DNA from: Candidatus Omnitrophota bacterium
GTDB taxonomy: Bacteria; Omnitrophota; Gorgyraeia; Zapsychrales; Zapsychraceae
DNA: 51,818 bases
Direction of reading: 5' to 3'
Assembly (NCBI GenBank): GCA_018062515.1
Contig: JAGOSC010000013.1
Span: 1 to 51,818, forward strand
Shown: piece after piece, positions 41,387-50,532 of the stretch
Numbering within the stretch: position 1 is the first letter of the stretch
Layout of the letters: each line of letters begins with the position of its first letter
Notes under the pieces: model-generated
What the model was told of the DNA's origin: nothing
The model's database searches: none
Seen by the model: only the letters and a program-made list of their open reading frames with translations
Position numbers and translations under genes: made by a program

Positions 41387-41900
41387 GATTACTCATCAGG
41401 AAAATGTTCATCGTCAGGAATTAAAAAGAAAACAACCAAAAATACCAATAACGATTATTTTGAATAATATCCGTAGCCTGCATAATGTCGGCTCCATATT
41501 CAGGACCTCCGACGGTGCCGGCATTGAGAAGATATGGTTGTGCGGCATCACCGGTTTCCCGCCAAATAATCAAATTGCCAAAACCGCTCTCGGGGCGGAA
41601 GATCATGTGGAGTGGGAATATTCCGAGGATATTGTCAACGTCATTCATCCATTGAAGAAAAAAGGATATGAAATTGTCGTCTTAGAGCAAACAGAACAAA
41701 GTATTTTTCATCATCTTTATAAGCCTAAAAACTCGGTTTGCTTAATTATTGGAAATGAAGTCGAGGGTGTTCAGCAAGAAGTTGCTGATTTAGGTGATTG
41801 TTCGATTGAAATAGAAATGGCCGGAATCAAGAATTCTCTCAACGTTGCCGTTGCTTTTGGAATTGTGGCTTATCATATTCGTAATCAATTATTAACCTGA
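41379..41900 (+). CDS. SpoU/TrmH-family RNA 2'-O-methyltransferase
   Basis: 173 aa from the ATG at 41379; a start 18 bases earlier is possible but lies deeper inside the preceding gene. Knotted SPOUT motifs: NIRSLHNVGSIFRTSDGAG (motif 1), LIIGNEVEGV (motif 2) and IEIEMAGIKNSLNVAVAFGIVAYH (motif 3). It uses SAM to methylate ribose in tRNA or rRNA. The short form without an N-terminal substrate-binding domain fits TrmH or TrmL relatives, and the target base cannot be read. Its end overlaps the convergent gene by 16 bases. Confidence 0.92.
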   Translation: MRKITHQENVHRQELKRKQPKIPITIILNNIRSLHNVGSIFRTSDGAGIEKIWLCGITGFPPNNQIAKTALGAEDHVEWEYSEDIVNVIHPLKKKGYEIVVLEQTEQSIFHHLYKPKNSVCLIIGNEVEGVQQEVADLGDCSIEIEMAGIKNSLNVAVAFGIVAYHIRNQLLT

Positions 41901-43501
41901 TTTTCTTGTAATGTTTTTAAGACATTCCAGTTAGCTAGCGCTTCGGTGAAGTCGGGATCCACGACGAGAATCCTCCTTAAATATTCTTCGGCTTTAGCAT
42001 ATTCTTTCATTTCGATGTAGGTCGCGGCTAAATTATTGAGTAAGTCTGTCGAATCGGGATTCCGTTCAAGGGCCTTAAGATAATATTGTAATGCCATATC
42101 TTCGTGACCTCGTAAAGCTTCAATCACTCCTAAATTTGAGTAAGCTTGCCAATCACTTTTCGCATTCATGATCGTTTTTTTAAAAAAATATTCAGCGTTA
42201 TTTAAATCTCCCTTTTCAAGAAACGCGGTGCCCAGCCAAAATTTGACCAAGGGTATATTAGGCGATAAACTCAGCATATATCGGCAGTATTTTATTTCAT
42301 TGGACCATATTTGATTATATTGACGGGAAATCAGAGTATAACTGGATAGGAGAATGGCGACGCTGATCACAAAAAGTGTTTTGTTGTTCGGACGGAATGA
42401 TATTTCTAATAATGACGCGATAAGTAAGCAATACCCGATGGAAGATATAAGCAGCCAATGAGGCGAAATGATCATCCCCATTGACGCCCGAGAAAAACAT
42501 GCGAGCGTGACCGGGCCAAAACCAATCATGATCCATGCCAAGGCTAATGATTTTGTATCGTTGCGCCACTTATAAAAAATTAAGTACGATATAAAGGATA
42601 TAAAAGCCATGAACATTAAATTCCAGAGAAGGAAATGCTGATGAATCGTCGGAATACTGTATATAAGGACAATATCGGACATGAACACAAGGTTTTTAAA
42701 ATAGTGAAGAATCAGGTGGAAATACATTGCCAAATATTGCTGGAAGGAAAGATTAAAACCAGAAATATTATCGATGACTCCTGATTTAAGACTGGCATAA
42801 TACATCCGAAAACATAAATATAGAGAAATTATGACGAAGAACGGAATAAGAGAAGCCATAGAGCGTGAAAAACTAAATTTTCTGACTAGATAAAGAATGG
42901 CGCCAAGATAGATAGGAAAGAAAATGGCGGTTTCATGGCACAAAAGTGATAAAACAAAGAATAGAAGACTTAAGGATAGGCGGGAAGTTTTTTTATCGTC
43001 CATGTACGATAAATAATTCATAAAACCGAAAATAGTAAATAGAATCAACAAAATATATCCTGTTGTCGACGTGTAATTAATCAACACGCCATTAATGGGA
43101 TGAGTAATAAACAGAAGACAGGTAATGACGGATACAGTATCGGATATTTTTATTTTTCTAAAGAAATAATATAAACTGACGGCAGACAAGAAAAAAAGCA
43201 GTAAATTGAGCATGTGATAACCGACAACATTTTTTCCGAACATTAAGAAAAAAGCATAATCAGCTAAATGAGTGATTGGCCGGTAATAAAGGTATTTAAA
43301 TCCATCGCTATCTTTACTTTGATGAGAAAAGGGACTGAGTTGCAAATGATCCATACTTCCAATCTTTCTATTCTCGAGGACAAGGGCATGATCATCCATC
43401 AAAAAGGGATTGTTAAGACTATTGCTGTAAGCAGCTAAACTGAATATGCCGAGCAAAAGGATGACGAGCAGATTTTTTCTGGCATCAAGGGAACCATTCA
43501 T
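41885..43501 (-). CDS. GT-C membrane protein with TPR repeats (TMTC-like)
   Basis: 538 aa on the minus strand, start at 43501 (CAGGA 8 bases upstream); an earlier ATG at 43534 has no ribosome site. About ten hydrophobic helices fill the first ~370 residues. NPFLMDDHALVLENRKIG gives the luminal acidic pair typical of GT-C transferases, and FRMYYASLK is the DUF1736-like segment. Three or more TPR units follow (~420-535: YSNLGVIEALRGHEDMALQYYLKALERNPDSTDLLNNLAATYIEMKEYAKAEEYLRRIL). Eukaryotic TMTC proteins with this layout are O-mannosyltransferases. Two paralogues lie at 48606 and 51321. Confidence 0.85.
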   Translation of the reverse strand: MNGSLDARKNLLVILLLGIFSLAAYSNSLNNPFLMDDHALVLENRKIGSMDHLQLSPFSHQSKDSDGFKYLYYRPITHLADYAFFLMFGKNVVGYHMLNLLLFFLSAVSLYYFFRKIKISDTVSVITCLLFITHPINGVLINYTSTTGYILLILFTIFGFMNYLSYMDDKKTSRLSLSLLFFVLSLLCHETAIFFPIYLGAILYLVRKFSFSRSMASLIPFFVIISLYLCFRMYYASLKSGVIDNISGFNLSFQQYLAMYFHLILHYFKNLVFMSDIVLIYSIPTIHQHFLLWNLMFMAFISFISYLIFYKWRNDTKSLALAWIMIGFGPVTLACFSRASMGMIISPHWLLISSIGYCLLIASLLEISFRPNNKTLFVISVAILLSSYTLISRQYNQIWSNEIKYCRYMLSLSPNIPLVKFWLGTAFLEKGDLNNAEYFFKKTIMNAKSDWQAYSNLGVIEALRGHEDMALQYYLKALERNPDSTDLLNNLAATYIEMKEYAKAEEYLRRILVVDPDFTEALANWNVLKTLQENQVNN

Positions 43502-43672
43502 ATAAATATCCTGATCATTAAATAATTGTATCATAAGATATCGGAATAAATAATTTGATACAAAGGATATTTGCGGTGACCGTGATATTATCCGGTTGAG
43601 ACAACGGGATGATTCGTCCTTGAAAGTCTGATTATTTTCGTTAGACTATATTTAAGAATGAGAGAGGAAGGC

Positions 43673-44035
43673 ATGGTAAAGAAAATTTTGGTCGTTGACG
43701 ACGATCCCGGAACATTGAAATTAGTTGGCGCTTTGTTGAAATCAAAAAACTTTGATGTTTTATTCGCCGAAGATGGTTTAGACGCTTTAGTCAAAATACA
43801 GAATGAAAATCCGGATTTAGTCGTCTTGGACGTTATGCTTCCTGAGATCAACGGATATGATATTTGTTATCAGCTTCGTTTTAACAAGGCGTTTAAGAAG
43901 GTCCCGATTATCTTGATGACCACGCGGGATCAGGAAATGAGTGACAAGATTGGTCAAAAGTCTAATATCGAATACATGTCTAAGCCGATCAATTCGAAAC
44001 TTCTTTTTGAGAACCTGGATCGTTTATTGTCATAA
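43673..44035 (+). CDS. Stand-alone response-regulator receiver domain
   Basis: 120 aa from the ATG at 43673, with GAGAGGAAGG just before it; an ATG 15 bases upstream is less well placed. Acidic pocket Asp10/Asp11, phospho-acceptor Asp53 (VVLDVMLPE), Thr83/84 and Lys104 (MSKPI) are all present, so it should be phosphorylated. There is no output domain, as in CheY. No histidine kinase is encoded nearby. The partner is unknown. Confidence 0.95.
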   Translation: MVKKILVVDDDPGTLKLVGALLKSKNFDVLFAEDGLDALVKIQNENPDLVVLDVMLPEINGYDICYQLRFNKAFKKVPIILMTTRDQEMSDKIGQKSNIEYMSKPINSKLLFENLDRLLS

Positions 44036-44079
44036 ATAGTTCTATCCCGTCGGTAAAAATTATCAACAGGGCTTTTAAT

Positions 44080-44940
44080 GTGATTAACGCTGTAATCGGA
44101 ACAGGAATTGTAGGAACAAAAATTGCGGAAGTCTTGCTGCAGAAAAATGAAACTGTCATTGTTTATAATCGAACAATTGAGAAAACTGTTCATTTAGGAT
44201 CTTTAGGCGCCCGAGTAGGAACGGATATAGCTGATGTTTTGGGCCAAGCGGAATGTATCATCTTAACGCTCTCCAATAAAAAGGCTATCGACGACACTTT
44301 ATTTGCCCGGCAATATTCTTTTAAAAATAAAATGATTATACAAATGGGAACTATTTCTCCCGAAGAGAGTATTGAGATTTATGAAAAAGTTCGTAACAGC
44401 GGCGGAGATTATCTTGAATGTCCGATTTTAGGAAGCCGTCGTGAAATTGAGCAAAAGAATTTGATCACGATGGTGGGTGGTGATCCGACATTATTTAAAA
44501 AATGGCAGACATTCTTTTCTTTTTTTGGTCCGGATTGTTATTATATAGGGAAGGTTGGCCAGGCTACGGCCTTGAAATTAGCCATTAATCAGATCATTGC
44601 GTCTCACGTCGCTGGTTTTAGTTTGAGTCTGGGAATGGTCGAGCAAAATCAGATCAGTACAGATTTATTTATGGAAATATTAAAAAAAAGTTCTTTATAC
44701 GCGCCTATGTTTGAGAAGAAAATGCCGAATTGGCAGCGACAGAATTATTCCGATCCGAATTTTTCCGTAAAGAATTTATTAAAAGATGTCCGTTTGATCG
44801 CCGACCACGCCGATGGAAAAGGCCTGAACACCGCCATCATCAGATCTATTGAAGCTGTTCTTGAAACTTCTGTGGAAGAAGGTTTCGAACATTTAGATTA
44901 TTCTTCTGTATATCACACCATTAACCGGAATAAACAATGA
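44080..44940 (+). CDS. Beta-hydroxyacid dehydrogenase family (3-hydroxyisobutyrate dehydrogenase-like)
   Basis: 286 aa from a GTG at 44080 (CAGGG about 10 bases upstream); the ATG at 44078 is out of frame. The Rossmann motif GTGIVGTKIAEVLL is at 7-20 (the family usually reads GxGxMG). The substrate-binding GGDYLECPILGSR and the catalytic lysine in ALKLAINQIIASH are present. It reduces or oxidises small hydroxyacids or semialdehydes with NAD(P). The preference for NADP is suggested by YNRT after strand 2. It overlaps the ABC ATPase by 4 bases, an unexpected pairing. Confidence 0.87.
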   Translation: MINAVIGTGIVGTKIAEVLLQKNETVIVYNRTIEKTVHLGSLGARVGTDIADVLGQAECIILTLSNKKAIDDTLFARQYSFKNKMIIQMGTISPEESIEIYEKVRNSGGDYLECPILGSRREIEQKNLITMVGGDPTLFKKWQTFFSFFGPDCYYIGKVGQATALKLAINQIIASHVAGFSLSLGMVEQNQISTDLFMEILKKSSLYAPMFEKKMPNWQRQNYSDPNFSVKNLLKDVRLIADHADGKGLNTAIIRSIEAVLETSVEEGFEHLDYSSVYHTINRNKQ

Positions 44941-45656
44941 TTAAAGTTCTAGAATTAGGAAAATCATACGGATCGACGGTGGCTTTAAAGAATATTTCTT
45001 TTGAAATCGGCACCGGAGAAATTGTCGGTATTCTCGGTCAGAACGGCGCGGGCAAAACGACGCTGATGCGAATATTAACTACGTATTTGCAGCCCTCATC
45101 AGGAAAAGTGATGATTAATGAACGGGATGTCACTCGAAGTTCGCTGGAAATTAGAAAGGGAATTGGTTATCTCCCGGAAACCCCGCCCCTTTATATGAGT
45201 ATGCGGGTCGTCGATTATCTGAAATTCGCCGCGCAATTAAGAAACGTTTTACCTAAAGATCAAAAAAAGAGAGTAGAGCAGGTATTAAATGATTGTGATT
45301 TACAAGAAGTTAGAAATAAAATTATAGGCACATTATCCAAAGGTTATAAACAAAGAGCCGGTATTGCCCAGGCCATAATTAATGATCCTGCCATACTCAT
45401 TCTCGACGAGCCAACCAGCGGTTTAGATCCGGTTCAAGTTCAGCAAATACGGAAGTTAATTAAGAATATCGAGAAGAGACGAACGGTCATTTTAAGTACG
45501 CACATTCTCAGTGAAATTGAGCAAATGGCTCAAAGGGTCATTATTATTAAAAAAGGTTCCATTATCAAAGATTCATCTTTGGAAGAAATGCTGAAAGACC
45601 ATTCTAATTTGGAAGAAGCGTTCTTAAAAACAATCGGGTTTAATACCAATGAATAA
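44937..45656 (+). CDS. ABC transporter ATP-binding protein (GldA-like)
   Basis: 239 aa. Walker A GQNGAGKTT (~36-44), signature LSKGYKQRAGIAQAI and Walker B ILILDEPTSGLDP are all intact. It matches the ATPase of the ABC-2 class that includes GldA and NosF-type proteins. It works with the permease at 45649 and the auxiliary protein at 46350. Gliding motility should not be inferred: GldA/F/G-like sets are widespread in non-gliding bacteria. Confidence 0.92.
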   Translation: MIKVLELGKSYGSTVALKNISFEIGTGEIVGILGQNGAGKTTLMRILTTYLQPSSGKVMINERDVTRSSLEIRKGIGYLPETPPLYMSMRVVDYLKFAAQLRNVLPKDQKKRVEQVLNDCDLQEVRNKIIGTLSKGYKQRAGIAQAIINDPAILILDEPTSGLDPVQVQQIRKLIKNIEKRRTVILSTHILSEIEQMAQRVIIIKKGSIIKDSSLEEMLKDHSNLEEAFLKTIGFNTNE

Positions 45657-46353
45657 AATTATTTGCATTGCCTCCAAAGAATTAAAAGTCAGCTTTCAAA
45701 CCCCGGTAGCGTATATTCTTCTCTGCCTTTCACTGACTATTTTTAATATCTTTTTCTTTATTATCATCGACGAGAATAGGGAAGCAACGTTGAGAGACAT
45801 GTTTACATTAATGGAATTCATGTTTGTTTTTCTAATCCCCTTGATCACGATGAAAACTTTGGCCCAAGAAAAAGAATCAGGAACAATGGAATTTTTAAAG
45901 ACAACTCCAACGACCGACGCGGCTATCATTTTAGGTAAATATTTTGGCGTTTTGATGTTTTTCTCGATCATGATTCTTTTGACCTTACCTTATTATTTAA
46001 TCATTGAACATTTCGGTGCTCCGGACCGCTCAGCTGTTCTCGTCGGATATTTAGGGTTATGGCTGGAGGGAGCTTTCTTTATAGCCATCGGTATCATGAC
46101 GTCTTCTTTTACAAAGAGTCAAGTATTAGCGGCGATGACTTCGTATATACTGATTCTTCTTCTTTACTTTTCACTCAGCCTGACGAAATATGTCAGCGGT
46201 TCATCGCTTGAAATCCTCAAATATATAACAGTAATGCCGCATACCCAGAATTATTTTGCCGGGATGATCTTGACTTCCGACATTGTCTATTTTCTCACTG
46301 GTATTGTTTTGTGTCTGATGATTTCCCGTCTTGGAATTGAGGAACGATTATGA
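45649..46353 (+). CDS. ABC-2 type permease (GldF-like)
   Basis: 234 aa with six hydrophobic helices. The N-terminal KELKVSFQTPVAYILLCLSLTIFNIFFF and the following LIPLITMKTLAQEKESGTMEFLKTTPTTDAAIILGKYFG are typical of GldF/NosY permeases (the coupling segment MKTLAQEKESGT). It overlaps the ATPase by 8 bases and the GldG-like gene by 4. The transported substrate is unknown. Confidence 0.9.
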   Translation: MNKIICIASKELKVSFQTPVAYILLCLSLTIFNIFFFIIIDENREATLRDMFTLMEFMFVFLIPLITMKTLAQEKESGTMEFLKTTPTTDAAIILGKYFGVLMFFSIMILLTLPYYLIIEHFGAPDRSAVLVGYLGLWLEGAFFIAIGIMTSSFTKSQVLAAMTSYILILLLYFSLSLTKYVSGSSLEILKYITVMPHTQNYFAGMILTSDIVYFLTGIVLCLMISRLGIEERL

Positions 46354-47912
46354 ATAAGCTTTTGTATGTGATATTTATTTTAGGTGTCATTATCTTTCTC
46401 GGCGGGATAGGAGTGATGTTTATTGATAACCGTTTCAGCGGAGCGATGGAAGTTGGCTTAATCATTCTCGGCCTTATATCTATTTTGTATCCAGTTTATC
46501 GTGTAAAAATACTTCAAACTAGCCCTGTGGTTATTAGCAAAAGAAGAATTTGGGAAGGCATTAGAATTCTTCTCATATTGACGCTCTTTGTTGAGTTAAA
46601 CTATCTCGGTCTTATCTATAACAAGAGGCTCGACTTAACCAAATTTAAACAGCATACATTACTGCCGCAAACCCATCAAGAAATCGAAGCCTTAAAAAAA
46701 GATATACGCATGACAGCATTTCACGTCGGCGTTCCGCCGAAATATTTAGAAGATTTGCTCAATGAATATCAGCGGGCATCGAAGGGAAGAATCACCGTGG
46801 AAATTATTGATCCATTGGTTCGTATCGGTTACGCGGCCCAATTTGGCACAACCATTAGCGCGAATGAAAAGAAATTATTTGTTCAGTCCGGCCCAGAGCG
46901 CAGAGAAATTGATTTCACCAGAAATCTTCTGACGCAGGAAGGTATTAATAATACCATCATGCAGTTGACGAGAAAAACACGAACAGCCTGTTTCTTAACG
47001 GGCCATGGTGAATCCAGATTAGAGGACGATAAAACGACGGGCCTTAATAAATTTTCAAAACATTTATCCACGAATAATATTATGAGTAAAGAAGTGGAAG
47101 TCGATCTGATAGGAGGAATTCCCGATGATTGTAGTGTTCTCGTCGTGGCTGGGCCAAAAAAGTTTCTGACCGTTAAAGAAGAGCGGATCATTCTTGATTA
47201 CCTGGCTAAGGGAGGCGACGCATTATTTCTTATTGAAAATACCCTTGTGACAACACCGGAAGTTCCCTTGACGGTTGAACAGGAAGAATTGAATCCTTCA
47301 TTGAATAATATTTTCCGTGAGTGGGGAATTGCCGTCGCTAAAGATGTTGTTGTCGATTTAGACAGCCACGCGAGCGGTGATGTTGGATCGCCAGCGACGA
47401 GAAATTATATGTCGCATCGGGCTATTGTTAAAGGATTGGATTACACGTTTTTCGTGAGACCGCGGTCCATTAAAATGCTCAAAGATCGAAAACAAACCGT
47501 CAAACTCGCACCATTGATATTGACCACGTCGGAAAAAAACAGCTGGGGAGAAACGAATCGAAATTTGACCGTAAAACTGGATGTGGATGACCGCGCCGGT
47601 CCGGTACCCATCGCTTTTGTGCTTATGCAGCCAAAACAGGCGGAGGGATTATCAGATACGAGAATCATCGTGATCACCGACGCGGATTTTATTTCTAATG
47701 AATATATCGATTTCTACAGTAATGCCCAGTTAGGCGCGAATGCTGTTAATTGGTTAACCGAATTAGACTATGTAGCGTATCTCGATCAAACACAGGTCAA
47801 GATTACTCAATTGGATTTGACCAGCCGTCAAAAAAGAATTGTGGCTTTTATATTGTTTTTAGTTCCAAGTTTGTTGATCTCAACGGGATTATTGTTTTGG
47901 TTGAAACAGTAA
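46350..47912 (+). CDS. GldG-like ABC auxiliary membrane protein
   Basis: 520 aa. Three hydrophobic helices lie at the N-terminus (~5-24, 33-50, 70-90) and one at the C-terminus (~498-517). Between them is the large extracytoplasmic domain (ABC_transp_aux), with FLTGHGESRLEDD and LVVAGPKKFLTVKEERIILDYLAKGGDALFLIENTL. This is the GldG layout and completes the three-part transporter. A bidirectional terminator follows 16 bases after the stop. Confidence 0.9.
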   Translation: MNKLLYVIFILGVIIFLGGIGVMFIDNRFSGAMEVGLIILGLISILYPVYRVKILQTSPVVISKRRIWEGIRILLILTLFVELNYLGLIYNKRLDLTKFKQHTLLPQTHQEIEALKKDIRMTAFHVGVPPKYLEDLLNEYQRASKGRITVEIIDPLVRIGYAAQFGTTISANEKKLFVQSGPERREIDFTRNLLTQEGINNTIMQLTRKTRTACFLTGHGESRLEDDKTTGLNKFSKHLSTNNIMSKEVEVDLIGGIPDDCSVLVVAGPKKFLTVKEERIILDYLAKGGDALFLIENTLVTTPEVPLTVEQEELNPSLNNIFREWGIAVAKDVVVDLDSHASGDVGSPATRNYMSHRAIVKGLDYTFFVRPRSIKMLKDRKQTVKLAPLILTTSEKNSWGETNRNLTVKLDVDDRAGPVPIAFVLMQPKQAEGLSDTRIIVITDADFISNEYIDFYSNAQLGANAVNWLTELDYVAYLDQTQVKITQLDLTSRQKRIVAFILFLVPSLLISTGLLFWLKQ

Positions 47913-47927
47913 GGCCGGGGAAGGTAA

Positions 47928-47961
47928 AAAAAGAGGTGATCATGCACGATCACCTCTTTTT
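47928..47961. terminator. Bidirectional terminator between gldG-like and TIGR04073 genes
   Basis: AAAAAGAGGTGATC (47928-47941) pairs perfectly with GATCACCTCTTTTT (47948-47961) around a six-base loop. It has A-rich and T-rich ends, so it can terminate both convergent transcripts. Confidence 0.9.
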
Positions 47962-47974
47962 ATTTCTAAACAAA

Positions 47975-48412
47975 TTATTCTTGTACGGGTGCTGCGGGTG
48001 GAGTTTCGACGGGTACTGATTCAGCGGCTGCTTTTTCTTTTGCCGCTTGTTCATTCATATGATCACAAACGTAATCCGGTTTCATCAGCGGTTCATATTT
48101 TTCGGGAACAGCTAAGTTAAAACTAACCATATCCCATAATCCGGACCCGAGCCGGCCGACCGCGTAACCTACGCCTTTAACCGTGCCGCCCAAAGCCGCG
48201 GGAACTTTGCTCTCGCTGGCTTTGACTTCAGTGTGTATTTGCTTCGGTATTTCCATCGGAGAAGTAAAAACATTAATGACTCCGCGTTTAAACTTATGCC
48301 ACATTTTATGATGATTTACGTCCTCTATTTTGCTTAATTCGTAAGCTTTAGCCGATGTGCATATCAGAACAGAGCATGTTGTTACAACAATCAAGGTAAA
48401 TAGTCTTTTCAT
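47975..48412 (-). CDS. Exosortase-system-associated protein, TIGR04073 family
   Basis: 145 aa on the minus strand. Signal peptide 1-23 (LFTLIVVTTCSVLICTSAKA). The conserved core KFKRGVINVFTSPMEIPKQIHTE and KGVGYAVGRLGSGLWDMVSFNLAVP matches TIGR04073, a family noted in genomes with exosortase systems (Verrucomicrobia, Omnitrophota and others). The Ala/Pro/Glu-rich tail is low complexity. AAGGAGGG lies 7 bases before the start and a good promoter further upstream. No exosortase or PEP-CTERM protein is seen in this window. Confidence 0.85.
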   Translation of the reverse strand: MKRLFTLIVVTTCSVLICTSAKAYELSKIEDVNHHKMWHKFKRGVINVFTSPMEIPKQIHTEVKASESKVPAALGGTVKGVGYAVGRLGSGLWDMVSFNLAVPEKYEPLMKPDYVCDHMNEQAAKEKAAAESVPVETPPAAPVQE

Positions 48413-48474
48413 AAGAAACCCTCCTTAAGGTTTTAAATACATCATAAATATTTGGAAATAAGTAACTTAAGTCC

Positions 48475-48502
48475 TTTATAGCAGATGGTAATAAATTGTC
48501 AA
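48475..48502 (-). promoter_or_regulatory. Promoter of the TIGR04073 gene
   Basis: On the minus strand TTGACA (48502-48497) and TATAAA (48480-48475) are separated by 16 bases. Transcription would begin near 48468, leaving a leader of about 55 bases. Confidence 0.65.
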
Positions 48503-48605
48503 TCAAATGTGCAGAAATTCTGTGTGGATAAAAAAGATGCGTTGATGTTGACTGCATGATATGCTGTTGTTTCACAGAACAAATGACTCAAAGAAAGTAT
48601 AACAC

Positions 48606-50342
48606 ATGGGTGATGAAAAGAAAGTAGACCAAAATAATCCTTATTGGCCGCCCGCCGATCCTTTCAAGTGGCTGATTCTCATTTTATTTTTTTTTGTGGG
48701 ATTACTGTTTTATTTTAGTTCATTTCAGAATGGGTTTATTTGGGATGATCAAATGGTGATCACACCCAATCTGTATATTCGCGATTGGGTTCATATAAAA
48801 GAGATATTTTCGACGGATATTCATCACTTTGGTTTGGATAAAAGTAATTTTTACCGTCCGCTGCAGGCCGTTTCATACATGCTGGACTATTCCGTTTGGC
48901 AGCTTAATCCGATGGGATATCATGTCAGCAGTGTCCTCATTCATATTCTTAATTCTTTTCTAATATATCTGATTGTTTTTGGTTCGATTGGTGTTATCGA
49001 TCGAAAGGTGGCGGATCATTCTCGTTTGATAGCCCTTGGGTGTTCGCTGACATGGTTGGTGCACCCGATTCATACGCAAGTCGTAACATATGCGGCTGGT
49101 CGGGCTGATGAGCTCGTTGCGTTATTCATATTGTTATCTATTTATACATTTATGGTGTGTAAAACGGTTTATCCATCGTTGGTATTCTTTATATTTGCCT
49201 TATGTTCTAAAGAGTACGGCGTCATCACGCCTGCATTTATTTTTTTGTTTAATTATTTTGGACTGAGTAAGAATATATCTTCATCTTTAAGAAAATTTCT
49301 TCCATACGGAATTGTCTTATTCATTTATGTGCTTTTACGTTTAACGTGGTTGAATTTCCCGACGGATTTTAGTGCCGACGGAATACCGGGTTTTTACCAA
49401 CGAATATTAACCAGTACAATGGCCATCGTTAATCTCGTTTATCTTTTGTTTGTTCCATTTGATTTAAGCATGGATAGAAATATTGAATGGCAAAAAACAA
49501 TATTCAGTTTGTCTTCATTTGTTCCGATGGTAGCTCTAATCATCACGACGGTATTAGCGTTTATGTTAAGAAAACAATTTCCCGTGATCTTATTCGGTGT
49601 TATTTGGTTTTGTATCGGATATGCGCCGGTTTCCAATTTCATTCCTTTAAACGCTAATATATCGGAACACTGGATGTATGTTCCTTCGATTGGAATATGG
49701 CTTATTTTTTTTTATTTAATGATTAAAATCTTTAAGAACTATGACATTAAGTTATATTATGGATTGATATTTGTATTTGTTATTTATTTTGGATTAATCC
49801 TCATTAATCGTAACAAATATTTTAAAGATGAAATCGTATTTTATAATCAAATCTTAAGTCGAGAATATAAAAACCCCCGAGTTCACTATAATCTCGGATG
49901 CGCGTATTTTTACGCGGGACAGGAAGATGAGGCGTATAAACATTTGAGTGAGGCCATTAAGTTTAAGCCGGATTATGCGGCTGCTTATGGAAATCTCGGT
50001 CAATTGGAATACCGAAGAGGAAATGTAGATGCCGCCATCGATTTATATGTAAAAGCGAATGAATTAAAAGCGGACTTGATTGAAAATCGGGTGAATTTGG
50101 CCACAGCTTTCATTCAAAAAAAACTTTTCAAGGAGGCGATGGAGCAATTGAACCTAGCCTTGAAAATAAACCCGAAGCATGTCAGCACTTTAAACAATAT
50201 GGGTGTTGTCTCTGCAAGTTTAGGTGACTATAATGCCGCACAAAAATATTTTGATTATGCTTTAACGATTGATCCCACAGACATTTCTGCACAAAATAAT
50301 CAATCCCGCTTGTCCGAACTTCAAAATAAAGAAATAAAGTAA
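48606..50342 (+). CDS. GT-C membrane protein with TPR repeats (TMTC-like)
   Basis: 578 aa. About ten helices fill residues ~20-410. NGFIWDDQMVITPNLYIRDW holds the acidic pair; NFYRPLQAVSYMLDYSVW, LVHPIHTQVVTYAAGRADELVALFILLSIY and SEHWMYVPSIG are conserved in the family. Four TPR units follow (~425-560: VHYNLGCAYFYAGQEDEAYKHLSEAIKFKPDYAAAYGNLGQLEYRRGNVDAAIDLY). It is a likely lipid-linked-sugar-dependent glycosyltransferase acting on the periplasmic side, by analogy with TMTC O-mannosyltransferases; the substrate is unknown. It is closer to the gene at 51321 than to the one at 41885. Confidence 0.87.
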   Translation: MGDEKKVDQNNPYWPPADPFKWLILILFFFVGLLFYFSSFQNGFIWDDQMVITPNLYIRDWVHIKEIFSTDIHHFGLDKSNFYRPLQAVSYMLDYSVWQLNPMGYHVSSVLIHILNSFLIYLIVFGSIGVIDRKVADHSRLIALGCSLTWLVHPIHTQVVTYAAGRADELVALFILLSIYTFMVCKTVYPSLVFFIFALCSKEYGVITPAFIFLFNYFGLSKNISSSLRKFLPYGIVLFIYVLLRLTWLNFPTDFSADGIPGFYQRILTSTMAIVNLVYLLFVPFDLSMDRNIEWQKTIFSLSSFVPMVALIITTVLAFMLRKQFPVILFGVIWFCIGYAPVSNFIPLNANISEHWMYVPSIGIWLIFFYLMIKIFKNYDIKLYYGLIFVFVIYFGLILINRNKYFKDEIVFYNQILSREYKNPRVHYNLGCAYFYAGQEDEAYKHLSEAIKFKPDYAAAYGNLGQLEYRRGNVDAAIDLYVKANELKADLIENRVNLATAFIQKKLFKEAMEQLNLALKINPKHVSTLNNMGVVSASLGDYNAAQKYFDYALTIDPTDISAQNNQSRLSELQNKEIK

Positions 50343-50348
50343 ATGGTT

Positions 50349-50367
50349 AAAGGAAGCCTTTCCTTTT
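50349..50367 (+). terminator. Short terminator candidate after the TPR gene
   Basis: AAAGGAA (50349-50355) pairs with TTCCTTT (50360-50366) around a four-base loop, followed by T and then mixed sequence. The T tail is short, so efficiency is doubtful. Confidence 0.45.
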
Positions 50368-50395
50368 GAAAATGTGTCGCGTCTGCGGGTATCTC

Positions 50396-50423
50396 TTGAC
50401 ACGTGGTACAATTGAAATGTACC
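50396..50423 (+). promoter_or_regulatory. TTGACA and inverted repeat upstream of the MscS-like gene
   Basis: TTGACA (50396-50401) is followed by an inverted repeat, GGTACA (50405-50410) with TGTACC (50418-50423), separated by seven bases. No consensus -10 stands at 16-18 bases from TTGACA. The repeat could be an operator or a leader hairpin about 110 bases before the gene. Confidence 0.4.
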
Positions 50424-50532
50424 TACGAAATTCTCAAAGTTGGCGGAAATCTTGAATTGGAAGTTGTTATTTGCGGTTAAGAGACTTCAGCCGGTAAATG
50501 TGCCTGCTGATATAAAAAAGGAGGGTATGACG

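Noticed and set aside
44937..47912. Gliding motility locus
   Set aside because: Only the ABC part (GldA/F/G-like) is present, and such transporters occur widely in non-gliding bacteria; no other gld or spr genes are seen.
50396..50412. Promoter made of TTGACA and TACAAT upstream of the MscS-like gene
   Set aside because: Only five bases separate the two boxes, far below the 16-18 needed.
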